Shown: piece by piece, positions 52,462 to 60,868 of the stretch
Layout of the letters: each line of letters begins with the position of its first letter
Position numbering within the stretch: the stretch's first letter is position 1
Assembly (NCBI GenBank): GCA_934446675.1
Contig: CAKSEL010000004.1
Span: 1-64,000 of the forward strand
Origin: an uncultured Eubacteriales bacterium
GTDB lineage: Bacteria > Bacillota > Clostridia > Oscillospirales > CAG-382
Length of the DNA stretch: 64,000 nt
Direction: 5' to 3'
Made by a program: the position numbers and the translations under genes
Notes under the pieces: generated by a model
What the model was told of the DNA's origin: nothing
Seen by the model: only the letters and a program-made list of their open reading frames with translations
Database searches by the model: none

Positions 52462-53025
52462 TTATTTCTGGTATATTTCGGGTTTGAGTATTCCGACGTA
52501 AGGAAGATTTCTGTATTCCTCGTTATAATCAAGACCGTAGCCTACTATAAACTCGTCGGGGATTATAAAGCCCTGATAGTCGATATGTATTTCCTTTTCG
52601 CGTCTGTCGGGCTTATTGAAAAGCGTGCAGAGCTTTACGCTGTTTGCGTGAAGCTCGGTTTTAAGGTGATTGAGCAGCCAATGCAGCGTATTTCCCGTAT
52701 CGAGTATATCCTCTATTACAACTACGTTATAGTCGGAAAGATTGCTTCTGTCGGGTTCTGATTTAAGGCGCACAATGCCTGTTGAGGTGGTTCCGGAGCC
52801 ATAGGACGAAACCTTGATAAAATCAGTCTCGGCACGGAGATTGAACTCTTTCATTATATCCGCCATAAATACGACAGAGCCTTTGAGAATGCCCATAAGG
52901 AGCACTTTTTTGTCGGAGTTGCGGAAATCGTTTTCCATTTCTCTGCATATTCTCTTTACCGCGCCGTGTATTTCCTCTTCGGAAACAAGCACCTTTGAAA
53001 TATCGTTGCTGCAATCCATCAACAT
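52462..53025 (-). CDS. hpt: Hypoxanthine phosphoribosyltransferase
   Basis: The 187-residue enzyme salvages hypoxanthine and guanine with PRPP. The PRPP-binding motif VVVIEDILDTGNTL (about 104-117) and the flexible loop KVSSYGSGTTSTG (about 73-85) are present, along with the N-terminal VLMGILKGSVVF strand and the C-terminal DEFIVGYGLDYNEEYRNLPYVG signature. Length is normal. In many Firmicutes hpt lies near tilS and ftsH; here it sits between tsaB and mscL. Confidence 0.97.
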   Translation of the reverse strand: MLMDCSNDISKVLVSEEEIHGAVKRICREMENDFRNSDKKVLLMGILKGSVVFMADIMKEFNLRAETDFIKVSSYGSGTTSTGIVRLKSEPDRSNLSDYNVVVIEDILDTGNTLHWLLNHLKTELHANSVKLCTLFNKPDRREKEIHIDYQGFIIPDEFIVGYGLDYNEEYRNLPYVGILKPEIYQK

Positions 53026-53073
53026 TTTTTCTTTTCCTCTCGTTTTTTACTTTAATAAATACTTATTTGCGCA

Positions 53074-53841
53074 CTATTTTGCATCTGCGCCGTTTTTTAG
53101 CCTTTCGTTTCTCTCGCGTTCCGCCTGTGAAAGCCGCAGATACATCGGCAAAAGACTCTCTGACGAATAATCGCCGTCGGGTTCGGTATTCAGCTTTTCA
53201 TTTGCCGCACGTGCGACGCTGTACGCGTTCTGATACAAAAGATCGGCTCTTGCCGTGCTTATGTTAAGTCTTTCGGGACGGTTTGTTTCGAAGAGCAGCT
53301 TATATGCAAGATATGCTCCGTCGCCGACAAGAACAATATCCGCGTTTTTATACTTTTCGCAAAGCTCCGAATACAGCTCATCTGCGCTCAAAGCTCTGTC
53401 ATCGCACAAACGAAGCACATTGCCCTTACCGTCAGCCATGAAAAGCGCGTTATAGAACTGATTTCTTCTCGCGTCCATGCACGCGCATATCACCGTTCCG
53501 TCTTTCTCAAAGCTTACGTTGAGCGCAAGCGCGTAAAGTGCCGAAACCAGAACGCATTTTATATTATCTTTTCCGAACGCAAGTCCTTTTACCGCGGAAA
53601 CGCCTATACGGACGCCTGTAAACGAACCCGGACCGTTGCTCACGGCAATTACTCCGATATCGTCAAAGCTCACCGATGCCTCTTTAAGGCAGAAATCCGC
53701 CATAGGCAAAAGACTTTCGCTGTGCGTTGCTGTGCTGTTTACGGTACACTGCGATTTTACGCTGATTTCAGCGCTGTCATTTGTTTCGCAAAGTGCCGCG
53801 CACGCCGTTTTCGCCGTTGTGTCCAACGCTAATATATACAC
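53074..53841 (-). CDS. tsaB: tRNA threonylcarbamoyladenosine biosynthesis protein TsaB
   Basis: TsaB is a degenerate ASKHA-fold protein that works with TsaD and TsaE to make t6A37 in tRNA. The sequence starts YILALDTTAKTACAALC, and contains LLPMADFCL and IGVIAVSNGPGSFTGVRIGVSAVKGLAFG, the family signature. The frame is open for 44 codons further upstream, but a GTG at 53839-53841 directly before YILALDTT has AGAGGT nine bases upstream, so I start there (255 residues). The C terminus (about 30 residues, basic) lacks the RimI fusion seen in some lineages. tsaE and tsaD are not in the window. Confidence 0.9.
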   Translation of the reverse strand: MYILALDTTAKTACAALCETNDSAEISVKSQCTVNSTATHSESLLPMADFCLKEASVSFDDIGVIAVSNGPGSFTGVRIGVSAVKGLAFGKDNIKCVLVSALYALALNVSFEKDGTVICACMDARRNQFYNALFMADGKGNVLRLCDDRALSADELYSELCEKYKNADIVLVGDGAYLAYKLLFETNRPERLNISTARADLLYQNAYSVARAANEKLNTEPDGDYSSESLLPMYLRLSQAERERNERLKNGADAK

Positions 53842-53940
53842 TTTTAAACTACCTCTGAACAAAAAATCAATTTCGAATTTTTTAAAACCGTTTGCGCATA
53901 AAAGCACTTTTGTTTCGACAAAATCCGCATTAAAAAATGC

Positions 53941-53985
53941 AAAAAAGGCGCACAACGGAAAATTCAATCTCATATGTGCGCCTTT
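53941..53985 (-). terminator. Intrinsic terminator of the rpmH-jag operon
   Basis: On the minus strand a perfect 11-bp stem AAAGGCGCACA/TGTGCGCCTTT (53944-53954 with 53975-53985) with T-run; tsaB is therefore a separate unit. Confidence 0.85.
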
Positions 53986-53994
53986 AAAAGCCGA

Positions 53995-54678
53995 TTATTC
54001 CTCCGAGGTCTGTTCTTCCTCGTTGCCGTATGCAATTACAACGCGTCTGTCTCCCTGAGAGCCGACGGAGAAAGTATGCACACCGTCAACGTTCTGAAGT
54101 TCGGAGTGTATTATTCTGCGTTCATACGGACTCATAGGCTCAAGCGTGAAGTTTCTTCCCGTAGCAAGCACCTTATCCGCCATTCTTCTTGCGAGAGAGC
54201 AGAGAGTTTCGGCGCGCTTTGCACGGTAGTTCTCAATGTCGAGCACTACTCTTACGTATTCATGTCTGTCGGGATTCTTGGGAAAACGTCCGACGACGAT
54301 ATTGCAGAGATACTGGAGAGAATCGAGAACGTCGCCGTGTCTGCCGATGAGCATTCCGAGTCCCTTGCCTTCGATATTTATGCAGATGTCCTTTTCGACG
54401 GTGCCGTTATCCGCAAGGTTTTCTTCAATTCTTGCAACCTTTGCGGTAGCCTCCGCGCCCATATCGGTTATAAGTCTGTTGATATACTCAAGGACCTTAT
54501 CCTGTACCGTTTCAACAGCCGTAACCTTTACGGTTGCTTCTCTCGAACCGAGTCCGAGAATACCTTTTTTGCCCTCTTCAAGCACCTCGTACTTTACTTC
54601 CGAAACAAGCTTTCCGAGCTGGCTTGCGCCGAGTGCGACAGCCTCTTCGACCGTCTTTGCGCTTACTGTTACTTCCAT
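53995..54678 (-). CDS. jag: RNA-binding protein KhpB/Jag (EloR)
   Basis: The 227-residue protein has the Jag_N domain (MEVTVSAKTVEEAVALGASQLG), a type II KH domain (about 75-140, with GKGLGMLIGRHGDVLDSLQYLCN) and a C-terminal R3H domain (ARRMADKVLATGRNFTLEPMSPYERRIIHSEL). KhpB with KhpA binds RNA and affects elongasome regulation and cell length in Firmicutes. It follows yidC (spoIIIJ) as is typical. The ATG at 54676-54678 has GAAAGGAG upstream; an ATG nine codons earlier lacks one. The linker between Jag_N and KH is short. Confidence 0.95.
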   Translation of the reverse strand: MEVTVSAKTVEEAVALGASQLGKLVSEVKYEVLEEGKKGILGLGSREATVKVTAVETVQDKVLEYINRLITDMGAEATAKVARIEENLADNGTVEKDICINIEGKGLGMLIGRHGDVLDSLQYLCNIVVGRFPKNPDRHEYVRVVLDIENYRAKRAETLCSLARRMADKVLATGRNFTLEPMSPYERRIIHSELQNVDGVHTFSVGSQGDRRVVIAYGNEEEQTSEE

Positions 54679-54749
54679 GTTTTTACTCCTTTCGGCAGAC
54701 TTCAAGACACATTAACGCTGCCGTTTTTATAAAACTACGGCTTTAAGCC

Positions 54750-55886
54750 TTAAATTTTTCTTCTTGCCTTTGGAGCTTTGCCGGTGCTCTTGATATGAGC
54801 CTTCATCTTAGGCGTAAGCTCGCCCTTTTTGGTACTTACTCTGAGTCCGTCATCATTTTTCTTTGCTCCCGACTTATCGGTTTCAACGGTCTTATCGTAA
54901 TCGTCTATCTCATATGCCGCCTTAACGGGCTTTTTGGAGGCTTTTCCTTTTAGTGCAAGCTCGGCAGCCTTGATCTCCTCCTCCGTTACCTGCGGAACAG
55001 GATAAAGCTTATAGAGAAGTATCTGCTGCGCCGCGGAGAGAATGTTCTGGAACATCCAGTAAACGGCGATAGCCGATGAAACCGAGAACGAGATCCATAC
55101 CGACATAATCGGCATTGTCCAGTCCATCATTGCAAGGCTTCTTGCCTGTGCCGGATCGGTGGATTGCGGCTGATATGTGAATTTTCTTATTATTTTTGTG
55201 CTGAAGAACGCAAATACAAACGTAAGAACCGGTATGAGAAGGTACGGAAGATTCTCGCGTGCAAAATTTATGCTCGGAGTTATTGTCATATCAATTCCGA
55301 AGATATTGAAAGACTTATGCATCGAAGAAATCTGCGTAAAGATCGAATTCCAGTCAAAACCGGCGTCCGTCATTATGTTTCCGACCTTTTCGGCAACGCC
55401 GGAATCTCCGACAATAGCGTTAATCGTGGCTATTTCACTGTACTTTGAAACAGTTACGCTCGCAGCTTCGCCGTATGCCGCGGTGAGCTTCGAAACAACG
55501 TCCGAGCCGAGGTTTGCAATATAGGTAAGCGGTTTTATAATAACGCCATAGAGTGCAAACAGCACGGGCATCTGTATAAGCAGCGGCAGGCAGCCGGACA
55601 TCGGGTTGATGTTCTCCTCCTGATAGAGCTGCATTATTTCTTCGTTGAGCTTCTGCTGGGTTACTTTGTCGTTTCTGCCGGCATACTTCTTGCGTATAGC
55701 CATTTCCTTAGGTCTCATTCTCGACTGCTTTATCGAGTTTTTCTGCTGCTTTATGCCGAACGGCAAAAGAAGAACCTTGATTATTACGGCGAACAAAAAG
55801 AGCGTCAGCAAATAATTCTGTCCGAATACATTATAAATGTTGCGGATTATCCAGCCAAACGCCGGTGATAAAATCGGAATATCCAT
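54750..55886 (-). CDS. yidC: Membrane protein insertase YidC/OxaA (SpoIIIJ-like)
   Basis: A 378-residue Gram-positive type insertase without the large periplasmic domain. It has an N-terminal hydrophobic helix (no clear lipoprotein cysteine), helices around 25-45, 90-115, 215-235 and 255-280, and the conserved cytoplasmic loop LLPFGIKQQKNSIKQSRMRPKEM; the hydrophilic groove arginine is in this region. The long basic tail (about 300-378, KKNDDGLRVSTKKGELTPKMKAHIK) can contact the ribosome. It inserts single- and multi-pass proteins, including F1F0 subunits. The ATG overlaps the yidD stop (TAATG). Confidence 0.94.
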   Translation of the reverse strand: MDIPILSPAFGWIIRNIYNVFGQNYLLTLFLFAVIIKVLLLPFGIKQQKNSIKQSRMRPKEMAIRKKYAGRNDKVTQQKLNEEIMQLYQEENINPMSGCLPLLIQMPVLFALYGVIIKPLTYIANLGSDVVSKLTAAYGEAASVTVSKYSEIATINAIVGDSGVAEKVGNIMTDAGFDWNSIFTQISSMHKSFNIFGIDMTITPSINFARENLPYLLIPVLTFVFAFFSTKIIRKFTYQPQSTDPAQARSLAMMDWTMPIMSVWISFSVSSAIAVYWMFQNILSAAQQILLYKLYPVPQVTEEEIKAAELALKGKASKKPVKAAYEIDDYDKTVETDKSGAKKNDDGLRVSTKKGELTPKMKAHIKSTGKAPKARRKI

Positions 55887-56146
55887 TACTTTTTCTCCAT
55901 ACTTTTAGATTTTTTATTTGCAAATCTGATTTTCGGCGGAACTTTGTCTATTCCCCCCCTGCAGAACGGGTTGCACCTAAGCAGTCTCCAGACCGCAAGC
56001 GCCGTTCCGGCAAAAAAGCCGTGAACTCTGTAAGCCTCAAGCGCATATTCCGAGCAGGTCGGATAAAAACGGCAGGTCGGTCTTACTTTCAGCGGAGAAA
56101 CAAATTTTCTGTACAGCCGAATCAAAAACATACAAACATATTTCAT
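55886..56146 (-). CDS. yidD: Membrane protein insertion efficiency factor YidD
   Basis: The 86-residue protein has the family signature: an amphipathic start IRLYRKFVSPLKV, then CRFYPTCSEYALEAYRVHGF with two conserved cysteines, and RCNPFCRGGIDKVP near the end. YidD assists YidC at the membrane. It overlaps rnpA by four bases (ATGA) and its stop overlaps the yidC start by one base. Confidence 0.96.
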   Translation of the reverse strand: MKYVCMFLIRLYRKFVSPLKVRPTCRFYPTCSEYALEAYRVHGFFAGTALAVWRLLRCNPFCRGGIDKVPPKIRFANKKSKSMEKK

Positions 56147-56520
56147 TTTTCTTTATTTTCAAGCAGTCCGAGCTTTGCAAAAGACGCCGTGAGCTGTCTT
56201 TCAATATCGGTACTCTTAACTTTTTTGCCGAATGCCGCGCCTCTTGCGGCAATGACAATTATATATCCTTCCCGAAGTTTCGGCAAAACCGCTCTGTATC
56301 CCTCTCGTATTATCCTCTTTACGCGGCTGCGCTTGCACGCCTTGCCGAGTTTTCGGTTTATCGAAAGTCCGAGCCTGTCCGGAAGTGCATTTCCGTCTTT
56401 ATCTTTACGGTAATTCTTGAGTACGTATACCGCGGTATACTTTCCGGCGTCGCTCTTTCCCTTTCTGTACGCTTTGACATACAGATGATTTTCGCACAGC
56501 GGGTACAATTTTCTGTTCAT
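56143..56520 (-). CDS. rnpA: Ribonuclease P protein component
   Basis: The 125-residue basic protein assists the RNase P RNA in 5' maturation of tRNA. The RNR-type motif is present as RSRVKRIIREGYR, with the conserved core LGLSINRKLGKAC and YIVIAARGAAFGKKV. The N-terminal YPLCENHLYVKAYRKGKSDAGKY and length are normal. It follows rpmH by 101 bases, a gap that holds a long hairpin. Confidence 0.95.
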   Translation of the reverse strand: MNRKLYPLCENHLYVKAYRKGKSDAGKYTAVYVLKNYRKDKDGNALPDRLGLSINRKLGKACKRSRVKRIIREGYRAVLPKLREGYIIVIAARGAAFGKKVKSTDIERQLTASFAKLGLLENKEK

Positions 56521-56536
56521 ATCCTAAAACTAAATG

Positions 56537-56603
56537 AAAAGGGTGAAACCCACCTGTGTCCCGGCATTAAAGCAGCACAACATATATGAGTTTTCACCCT
56601 TTT
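56537..56603 (-). promoter_or_regulatory. Long intercistronic hairpin between rpmH and rnpA
   Basis: A perfect 12-bp inverted repeat AAAAGGGTGAAA/TTTCACCCTTTT (56537-56548 and 56592-56603) with a 43-base loop. It may be a partial terminator or a processing site that makes rpmH mRNA more abundant than rnpA mRNA. Confidence 0.6.
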
Positions 56604-56621
56604 ATCTTTTTTGACTTCAGA

Positions 56622-56756
56622 TTAATAAGTGAGTCTTGCTCTGCCCTTAGCGCGTCTTCTCTTTAAAACCTTTCTGCCGTTAGCAGTCTTCATACGCTTT
56701 CTGAAACCGTGCTCTACTTTTCTCTGACGTTTCTTAGGCTGATATGTTCTTACCAT
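56622..56756 (-). CDS. rpmH: 50S ribosomal protein L34
   Basis: The 44-residue basic protein MVRTYQPKKRQRKVEHGF... with the R-K-R-rich C-terminal half (GRKVLKRRRAKGRARL) is L34. The frame stays open upstream, but the ATG at 56754-56756 with AGAGG ten bases upstream is the family start. First gene of the operon with rnpA, yidD, yidC and jag. Confidence 0.97.
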   Translation of the reverse strand: MVRTYQPKKRQRKVEHGFRKRMKTANGRKVLKRRRAKGRARLTY

Positions 56757-56842
56757 GTGCACTGCACCTCTCTTTCCGATTCTAAGCATCTGAAATACGC
56801 ACAGCCGCATACTTCAAAGCACAACTTAACAAATTTATTTAT

Positions 56843-56872
56843 ATTATACACGCAAGAGGGGGCTTTTGTCAA
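56843..56872 (-). promoter_or_regulatory. Promoter of the rpmH operon
   Basis: On the minus strand TTGACA (56867-56872), an 18-base spacer and TATAAT (56843-56848). No DnaA boxes or dnaA gene lie nearby, unlike the usual setting. Confidence 0.8.
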
Positions 56873-56929
56873 GTCTTTTTTTCCTCTGCGGCATACTTTT
56901 ATATAAACTTTTTGAAAACTTTACTCTTT

Positions 56930-57904
56930 TCAGACAAGTCCGAGTCTGCGCAGAGCAAAGCTCCATGCGAAAATCGTCGCGGTACAAAGCAGCGTTGTAA
57001 GCAGTATTATCTGGTTTGCGAGTTTATAATCGCTGTTCATGTTTTTTGCCATTATAAAGCTTGAAACGGCAGTAGGAGTGCCGAACGCTATAAGTACAAG
57101 TCCGAGATGTGTTCCCGTAAAACCGAGAACATAGTGCGACACTGCCATCATGACAGCCGGCACGGCAACGGTTTTAATCAGTGAGGCGGTCACGGCTTTC
57201 GCGGCTCTGCCCTTCAGGTCGGCAAATCTGAACGACGCGCCTATCGTTATAAGTGCGATCGGCGACGCACAGTCGGAAAAATATCCGAGAGTTTTGACTG
57301 CAAACGCCGGGAGCGTCAAATTATACACGCAGAAAGGAACCGCAAGCACAACCGCGATTATCAGCGGATTTTTGACAATTCCGCAAAGCACGTTTATTAC
57401 TCTTGAAACAAGATTTTTGCCGTTTTCCTTTTCCGAGCCGTCGAATATGCAGAGCACGATTACCGCAAGCACGTTATACAGCGGTATCATGCAGGCAATG
57501 AGCACCGCAGCAAGTCTTGCGCCCTCGTCTCCAAAAAGATTCTGTGCGAACGGCACGCCCAAAAACGCCATGTTTGAACGGAATATGCCCTGTATAAACG
57601 CTCCGCACGCGCCTCTGTTCTTTATAAAGGCAGGCACAAATATCATAAGCAGCAAAGTAAGCGCAAGCGTTGCCGAAACGCAGAAACCGGCAAGACCGAA
57701 ATCTCTCGGTATCAGCGCGTCTTTATCCACAAATGCGACCTTTGTAAACAGCATACACGGCAGCATTACTCGGAACACGAGCTTATCGGCGCACGTCACA
57801 AAGCTGTCCGTGAGCACGCCCGTGCTTTTAAGCACATATCCGACAAGAGCGACAATGAATATCGGAAGAACTCCGTTTGCGCAAAAGTAAATATCGGAAA
57901 GCAT
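56930..57904 (-). CDS. AEC family transporter (auxin efflux carrier type)
   Basis: A 324-residue membrane protein with ten hydrophobic segments in two halves of five, as in the BART/AEC fold. Typical phrases are LPIFIVALVGYVLKSTG at the start, MLPCMLFTKVAF in helix 2, RSNMAFLGVPFAQNLFG in helix 4 and SPIALITIGASF, then GTPTAVSSFIMAKNM near the end. Relatives export malate, other dicarboxylates or auxin-like acids; the substrate is not known. The gene begins nine bases after the CapA-like gene, so both are probably co-transcribed. Confidence 0.88.
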   Translation of the reverse strand: MLSDIYFCANGVLPIFIVALVGYVLKSTGVLTDSFVTCADKLVFRVMLPCMLFTKVAFVDKDALIPRDFGLAGFCVSATLALTLLLMIFVPAFIKNRGACGAFIQGIFRSNMAFLGVPFAQNLFGDEGARLAAVLIACMIPLYNVLAVIVLCIFDGSEKENGKNLVSRVINVLCGIVKNPLIIAVVLAVPFCVYNLTLPAFAVKTLGYFSDCASPIALITIGASFRFADLKGRAAKAVTASLIKTVAVPAVMMAVSHYVLGFTGTHLGLVLIAFGTPTAVSSFIMAKNMNSDYKLANQIILLTTLLCTATIFAWSFALRRLGLV

Positions 57905-57913
57905 ACTTAAAAA

Positions 57914-59404
57914 TTACTCCTCGTCGGTTCTGTAAAAGTCTTCGATAAGAAATTCATTGGGTATTGCATTGTCGATTATTCTGCGCAGTCCCGACATGGT
58001 ATTTCCGGGATCGCTTATTCTCTGGCAGCGGTGCGAAGAAAGCAGATCTTCTGTATAATCGGAGAATTTATATATCTTGAACTTTCTCCACGACGTATTA
58101 TACTGGCACACCGTCGGGATAAAATACGGCGCGTCAACGAACGCTGCGTCTCCTGCCTTTACAAGGTCAAATCCCGCAATTCCGCCGACCATGTTTCTCA
58201 TATACAACATTCCCGAAAGGAAGTTTCCGAGAGAATATATGACAAGCGTTCTTCCGCCGTCGGGTCTTTCGTGCCATTCCATGGGTTCGAGAACGTGTGG
58301 GTGCGTGCCGATTATTACATCAACGCCGTTATCCACCATTATCTGCATCTGCTTTTTCTGAAGATCCGACGGTTTGAACCAGTCCTCATTTCCCCAGTGA
58401 ATCGACACCATTACTATATCGGCAAGCTTTCTTGCCTCTTTTGTCATTCTGTCTATATCCTTTGTTCCGCTTTCATCGCACAGAGGTATTACCATTTTGC
58501 TTGACGACGCAAGCGGTATGCCGTTTGTACCGTAGGTATACGAAAGCAGGGCTATGGATATGCCGTCCTTTTCGATAACTCGTATATTGTTATAGTCATC
58601 CTTATCGGTATAACCGCCGATATAGGTTATGGGCTGCTGTTTCCAGAACTCGACGGTTCTTGCGTATCCGCTTGTGCCGGAATCAAGCATATGGTTATTT
58701 GCAAGGTTTACTATATCAAAGCCAAGCTCCATGAGGTCATAACCGACCTGATCGGGAGAGTTGAACATGGGATAGCCCGAATAGCCCTTTTCGGGGCCTC
58801 CGAACGGAGATTCCTGATTGATATACGCAATATCCGCGTCCTTGATTATATCTGCGACGTTTGAGAACATGGGGATAAAATTATATTCCTTATCCGTACC
58901 TGCGGCAAGGTCTTTGGCGTCGGCAAGCACGGTCGAATGTACGATATTGTCTCCGCACGCGGCAAAAGACACTCTCGTAGTCTGCACCTTCTGAGAAACC
59001 TCTCCGAGCGCGCTTACGGCAAGAGGATAGTTTGCGACGGCTGCCGGCTTTGACGAATCTGACTTTTTCTTATCGGTCTTTTCGTCGTTCTTATCCGTGT
59101 TCTTATCCGTCTTTGATCCGGCTTTTTCATCGGATTTTGTATCTGTTTTTACCTCGGACTCAGTTTTGTTTTCGCCGTTCGAGTCCTTATTATTATCTTT
59201 TTTTGTTTCGTTATCCGTCTGATCGCCGTTTTGGGCTTTTTCGCCGGGTTCATCGGACTCTTTATCGGGTTCTGCCGTCCGGACTGTGCTGTGCGCATTG
59301 TCCTTTACGGGCGTGTTCTGCGAATCGATGGTGTTCTTTACAAAAAGCAGTGTCAGCGCCGCAACTATAACAATAACGGCAGCGGCGGCAATTCTGTTGT
59401 TCAT
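57914..59404 (-). CDS. CapA family metallophosphatase-like protein, membrane-anchored
   Basis: The 496-residue protein starts with one hydrophobic anchor (about 4-22), followed by about 100 residues of a low-complexity linker made of Lys, Asp, Glu, Asn, Ser and Thr. The catalytic region (about 150-480) has the PGA_cap motifs CGDNIVHST, NQESPFGG, LANNHMLDSGTSGY, VSIHWGNED and IGTHPHVLEPME, the two metal-binding histidine clusters of calcineurin-like enzymes. CapA-like proteins occur in poly-gamma-glutamate synthesis and also as lone envelope enzymes; no capB, capC or pgs genes are here, so the latter is likely. Between a HAD hydrolase gene and the AEC gene. Confidence 0.88.
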   Translation of the reverse strand: MNNRIAAAAVIVIVAALTLLFVKNTIDSQNTPVKDNAHSTVRTAEPDKESDEPGEKAQNGDQTDNETKKDNNKDSNGENKTESEVKTDTKSDEKAGSKTDKNTDKNDEKTDKKKSDSSKPAAVANYPLAVSALGEVSQKVQTTRVSFAACGDNIVHSTVLADAKDLAAGTDKEYNFIPMFSNVADIIKDADIAYINQESPFGGPEKGYSGYPMFNSPDQVGYDLMELGFDIVNLANNHMLDSGTSGYARTVEFWKQQPITYIGGYTDKDDYNNIRVIEKDGISIALLSYTYGTNGIPLASSSKMVIPLCDESGTKDIDRMTKEARKLADIVMVSIHWGNEDWFKPSDLQKKQMQIMVDNGVDVIIGTHPHVLEPMEWHERPDGGRTLVIYSLGNFLSGMLYMRNMVGGIAGFDLVKAGDAAFVDAPYFIPTVCQYNTSWRKFKIYKFSDYTEDLLSSHRCQRISDPGNTMSGLRRIIDNAIPNEFLIEDFYRTDEE

Positions 59405-59415
59405 CTCGTTCTCCT

Positions 59416-60003
59416 TTAATGTTTATATCCGTCGTATTTTATTATTTTCTCATGTTTTACAAGATAGACGTTCTGCGCCTTTTTCATAAATTCCGCGTCA
59501 TTCAGCGAGTCGGTATAGAAATTTTCAATCTGTGCGCCGGGAAACTTCTTTTCAAAGCACCTGATTTTTTCCTCTTTAAAGCATATCTGCGTTATTTTGG
59601 CGCTTTCAAGGTCTATTTCGGAGCAGACATATTGTTTTATTCCGAGAATTTCAAGTGCCGGGCGCAAAAGGAATCCGAAAGTCGCCGAAACCACAACGTC
59701 GTCAGACCTTTGCAACGACTTATACCGGCTTTTGAGCTTTCTTTTGTTCTTAATCCAAAATTTTTCGGTAAGTTCCTCAAGATCCGGCACGGCGCAGAGT
59801 GCCTCGGCTGCGTATTTCTTTGCAAGAAACGAAAACCTTTCGGGGCTTATCTTACATTTTTTGTATTTCCGATAGCTGTCAAGCACCACGAAAAGATATT
59901 TTACAAGCTTCGGGTGACGCCTTATGCACAAAAGATAAAAGTCAAACAGGCTTTCTCCGTCGTATATCGTATTATCAAAGTCGTATACGTTAATGCATAT
60001 CAC
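59416..60003 (-). CDS. HAD superfamily hydrolase, IB subfamily
   Basis: The 195-residue protein has the motif I DFDNTIYDGES near the N terminus (nucleophile and acid aspartates D8 and D10), motif II in VVSATFGFLL (serine), a lysine in CFEKKFPG, and motif III/IV in YTDSLNDAEFM. The overall fit is to the HAD-IB group (phosphoserine phosphatase and glycerol-phosphate/nucleoside monophosphatase relatives). A helical cap lies between motifs I and II. Substrate unknown. It starts a leftward unit with the CapA-like and AEC genes, with 11 bases to capA. Confidence 0.85.
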   Translation of the reverse strand: MICINVYDFDNTIYDGESLFDFYLLCIRRHPKLVKYLFVVLDSYRKYKKCKISPERFSFLAKKYAAEALCAVPDLEELTEKFWIKNKRKLKSRYKSLQRSDDVVVSATFGFLLRPALEILGIKQYVCSEIDLESAKITQICFKEEKIRCFEKKFPGAQIENFYTDSLNDAEFMKKAQNVYLVKHEKIIKYDGYKH

Positions 60004-60026
60004 CGCCGATTTTCATATTTACAATA

Positions 60027-60055
60027 ATTGTAACACAAACAGTCAATTTTATCAA
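60027..60055 (-). promoter_or_regulatory. Promoter of the HAD-CapA-AEC unit
   Basis: On the minus strand TTGATA (60050-60055), a 17-base spacer and TACAAT (60027-60032), about 24 bases before the HAD gene. Confidence 0.6.
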
Positions 60056-60080
60056 CAATTTAAGAACATTTTTATGCAGA

Positions 60081-60110
60081 AAAAATCCGGTGCACAAAAA
60101 TCACACCGGA
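60081..60110 (-). terminator. Intrinsic terminator of the metG-tatD-SDR operon
   Basis: On the minus strand a 7-bp stem TCCGGTG/CACCGGA (60104-60110 with 60086-60092) is followed by five to six T. Confidence 0.8.
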
Positions 60111-60131
60111 ATAAACTCTTTCGTTTGTTTT

Positions 60132-60863
60132 TCAGTTCCAGCCGCCGTCAACTCCGAGAATCTGAGCCGTGATATAAGACGCCTTTTCCGACGCAAAAAA
60201 CAGTATCGCCTGCGCGACCTCCTCCGGTTTTCCGACACGGTTCATGGGTATTTCGTCTATGACAGATGCGCGTTCGTTCTCATCGAGATGACAGTTCATT
60301 CTCGTATCTATAAACCCCGGACAAACGCAGTTTACGGTAATGCCGGACAGTGCAAGCTCCTTTGCAAGCGCCTTTGTAAAGCCGGCAAGCGCAGACTTTG
60401 ACGCCGAATAGTGAACCTCGCAGCTTGCTCCGCGTATTCCCCACACCGAAGAAACGTTTATTATCCTGCCGAACTTATTATGCACCATATATCCGCACGC
60501 GGCATTTGAACAGAGATACGCCGATTTTACGTTTACGTCAAAGGTTCTGTCCCACTCCTCTTCCGTCACATCGCACAGCATTTTTATGCTTGAAATGCCT
60601 GCGTTATTGACAAGCACGTCAACTCCGCCGAAATCCTTTGCGATACGCGAAAACATATTTTCGACCTGCGCTTTATCCGAAACGTCGGCTTTATAGCAGA
60701 AAGCCTTTGCGCCGTATGTTTCAAGCTCGCGGCAAAGCTCCTTTGCGCTTTTTTCGTCATTAAGGTAGTTTACCGCGACGTTATATCCGTCTTTTGCGAA
60801 AGCTCTTGCCGTTTCTTTGCCTATTCCGTTGGAAGAACCCGTAACAAGCACGCACTTTTTCAT
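60132..60863 (-). CDS. Short-chain dehydrogenase/reductase, FabG-like
   Basis: The 243-residue protein is a classical SDR: TGSSNGIG cofactor loop near the N terminus, NNAGIS near 85-90, the catalytic tetrad as N, S (INVSSVW), Y and K (YSASKSA), and the C-terminal VCPGFIDTRM. The look is that of 3-oxoacyl-ACP reductase (FabG/YmfI-like), but it is not in a fatty acid cluster, so the substrate is open. The start is the ATG at 60861-60863, eight bases after GGAG; a GTG three codons earlier overlaps the tatD stop. It is the third gene after metG and tatD, and a terminator follows. Confidence 0.88.
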   Translation of the reverse strand: MKKCVLVTGSSNGIGKETARAFAKDGYNVAVNYLNDEKSAKELCRELETYGAKAFCYKADVSDKAQVENMFSRIAKDFGGVDVLVNNAGISSIKMLCDVTEEEWDRTFDVNVKSAYLCSNAACGYMVHNKFGRIINVSSVWGIRGASCEVHYSASKSALAGFTKALAKELALSGITVNCVCPGFIDTRMNCHLDENERASVIDEIPMNRVGKPEEVAQAILFFASEKASYITAQILGVDGGWN

Positions 60864-60868
60864 AAACT

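Noticed and set aside
56811..56929. Replication origin next to rpmH
   Set aside because: No DnaA boxes of the TTATCCACA type, no A+T-rich unwinding repeat and no dnaA gene; only a promoter is seen.
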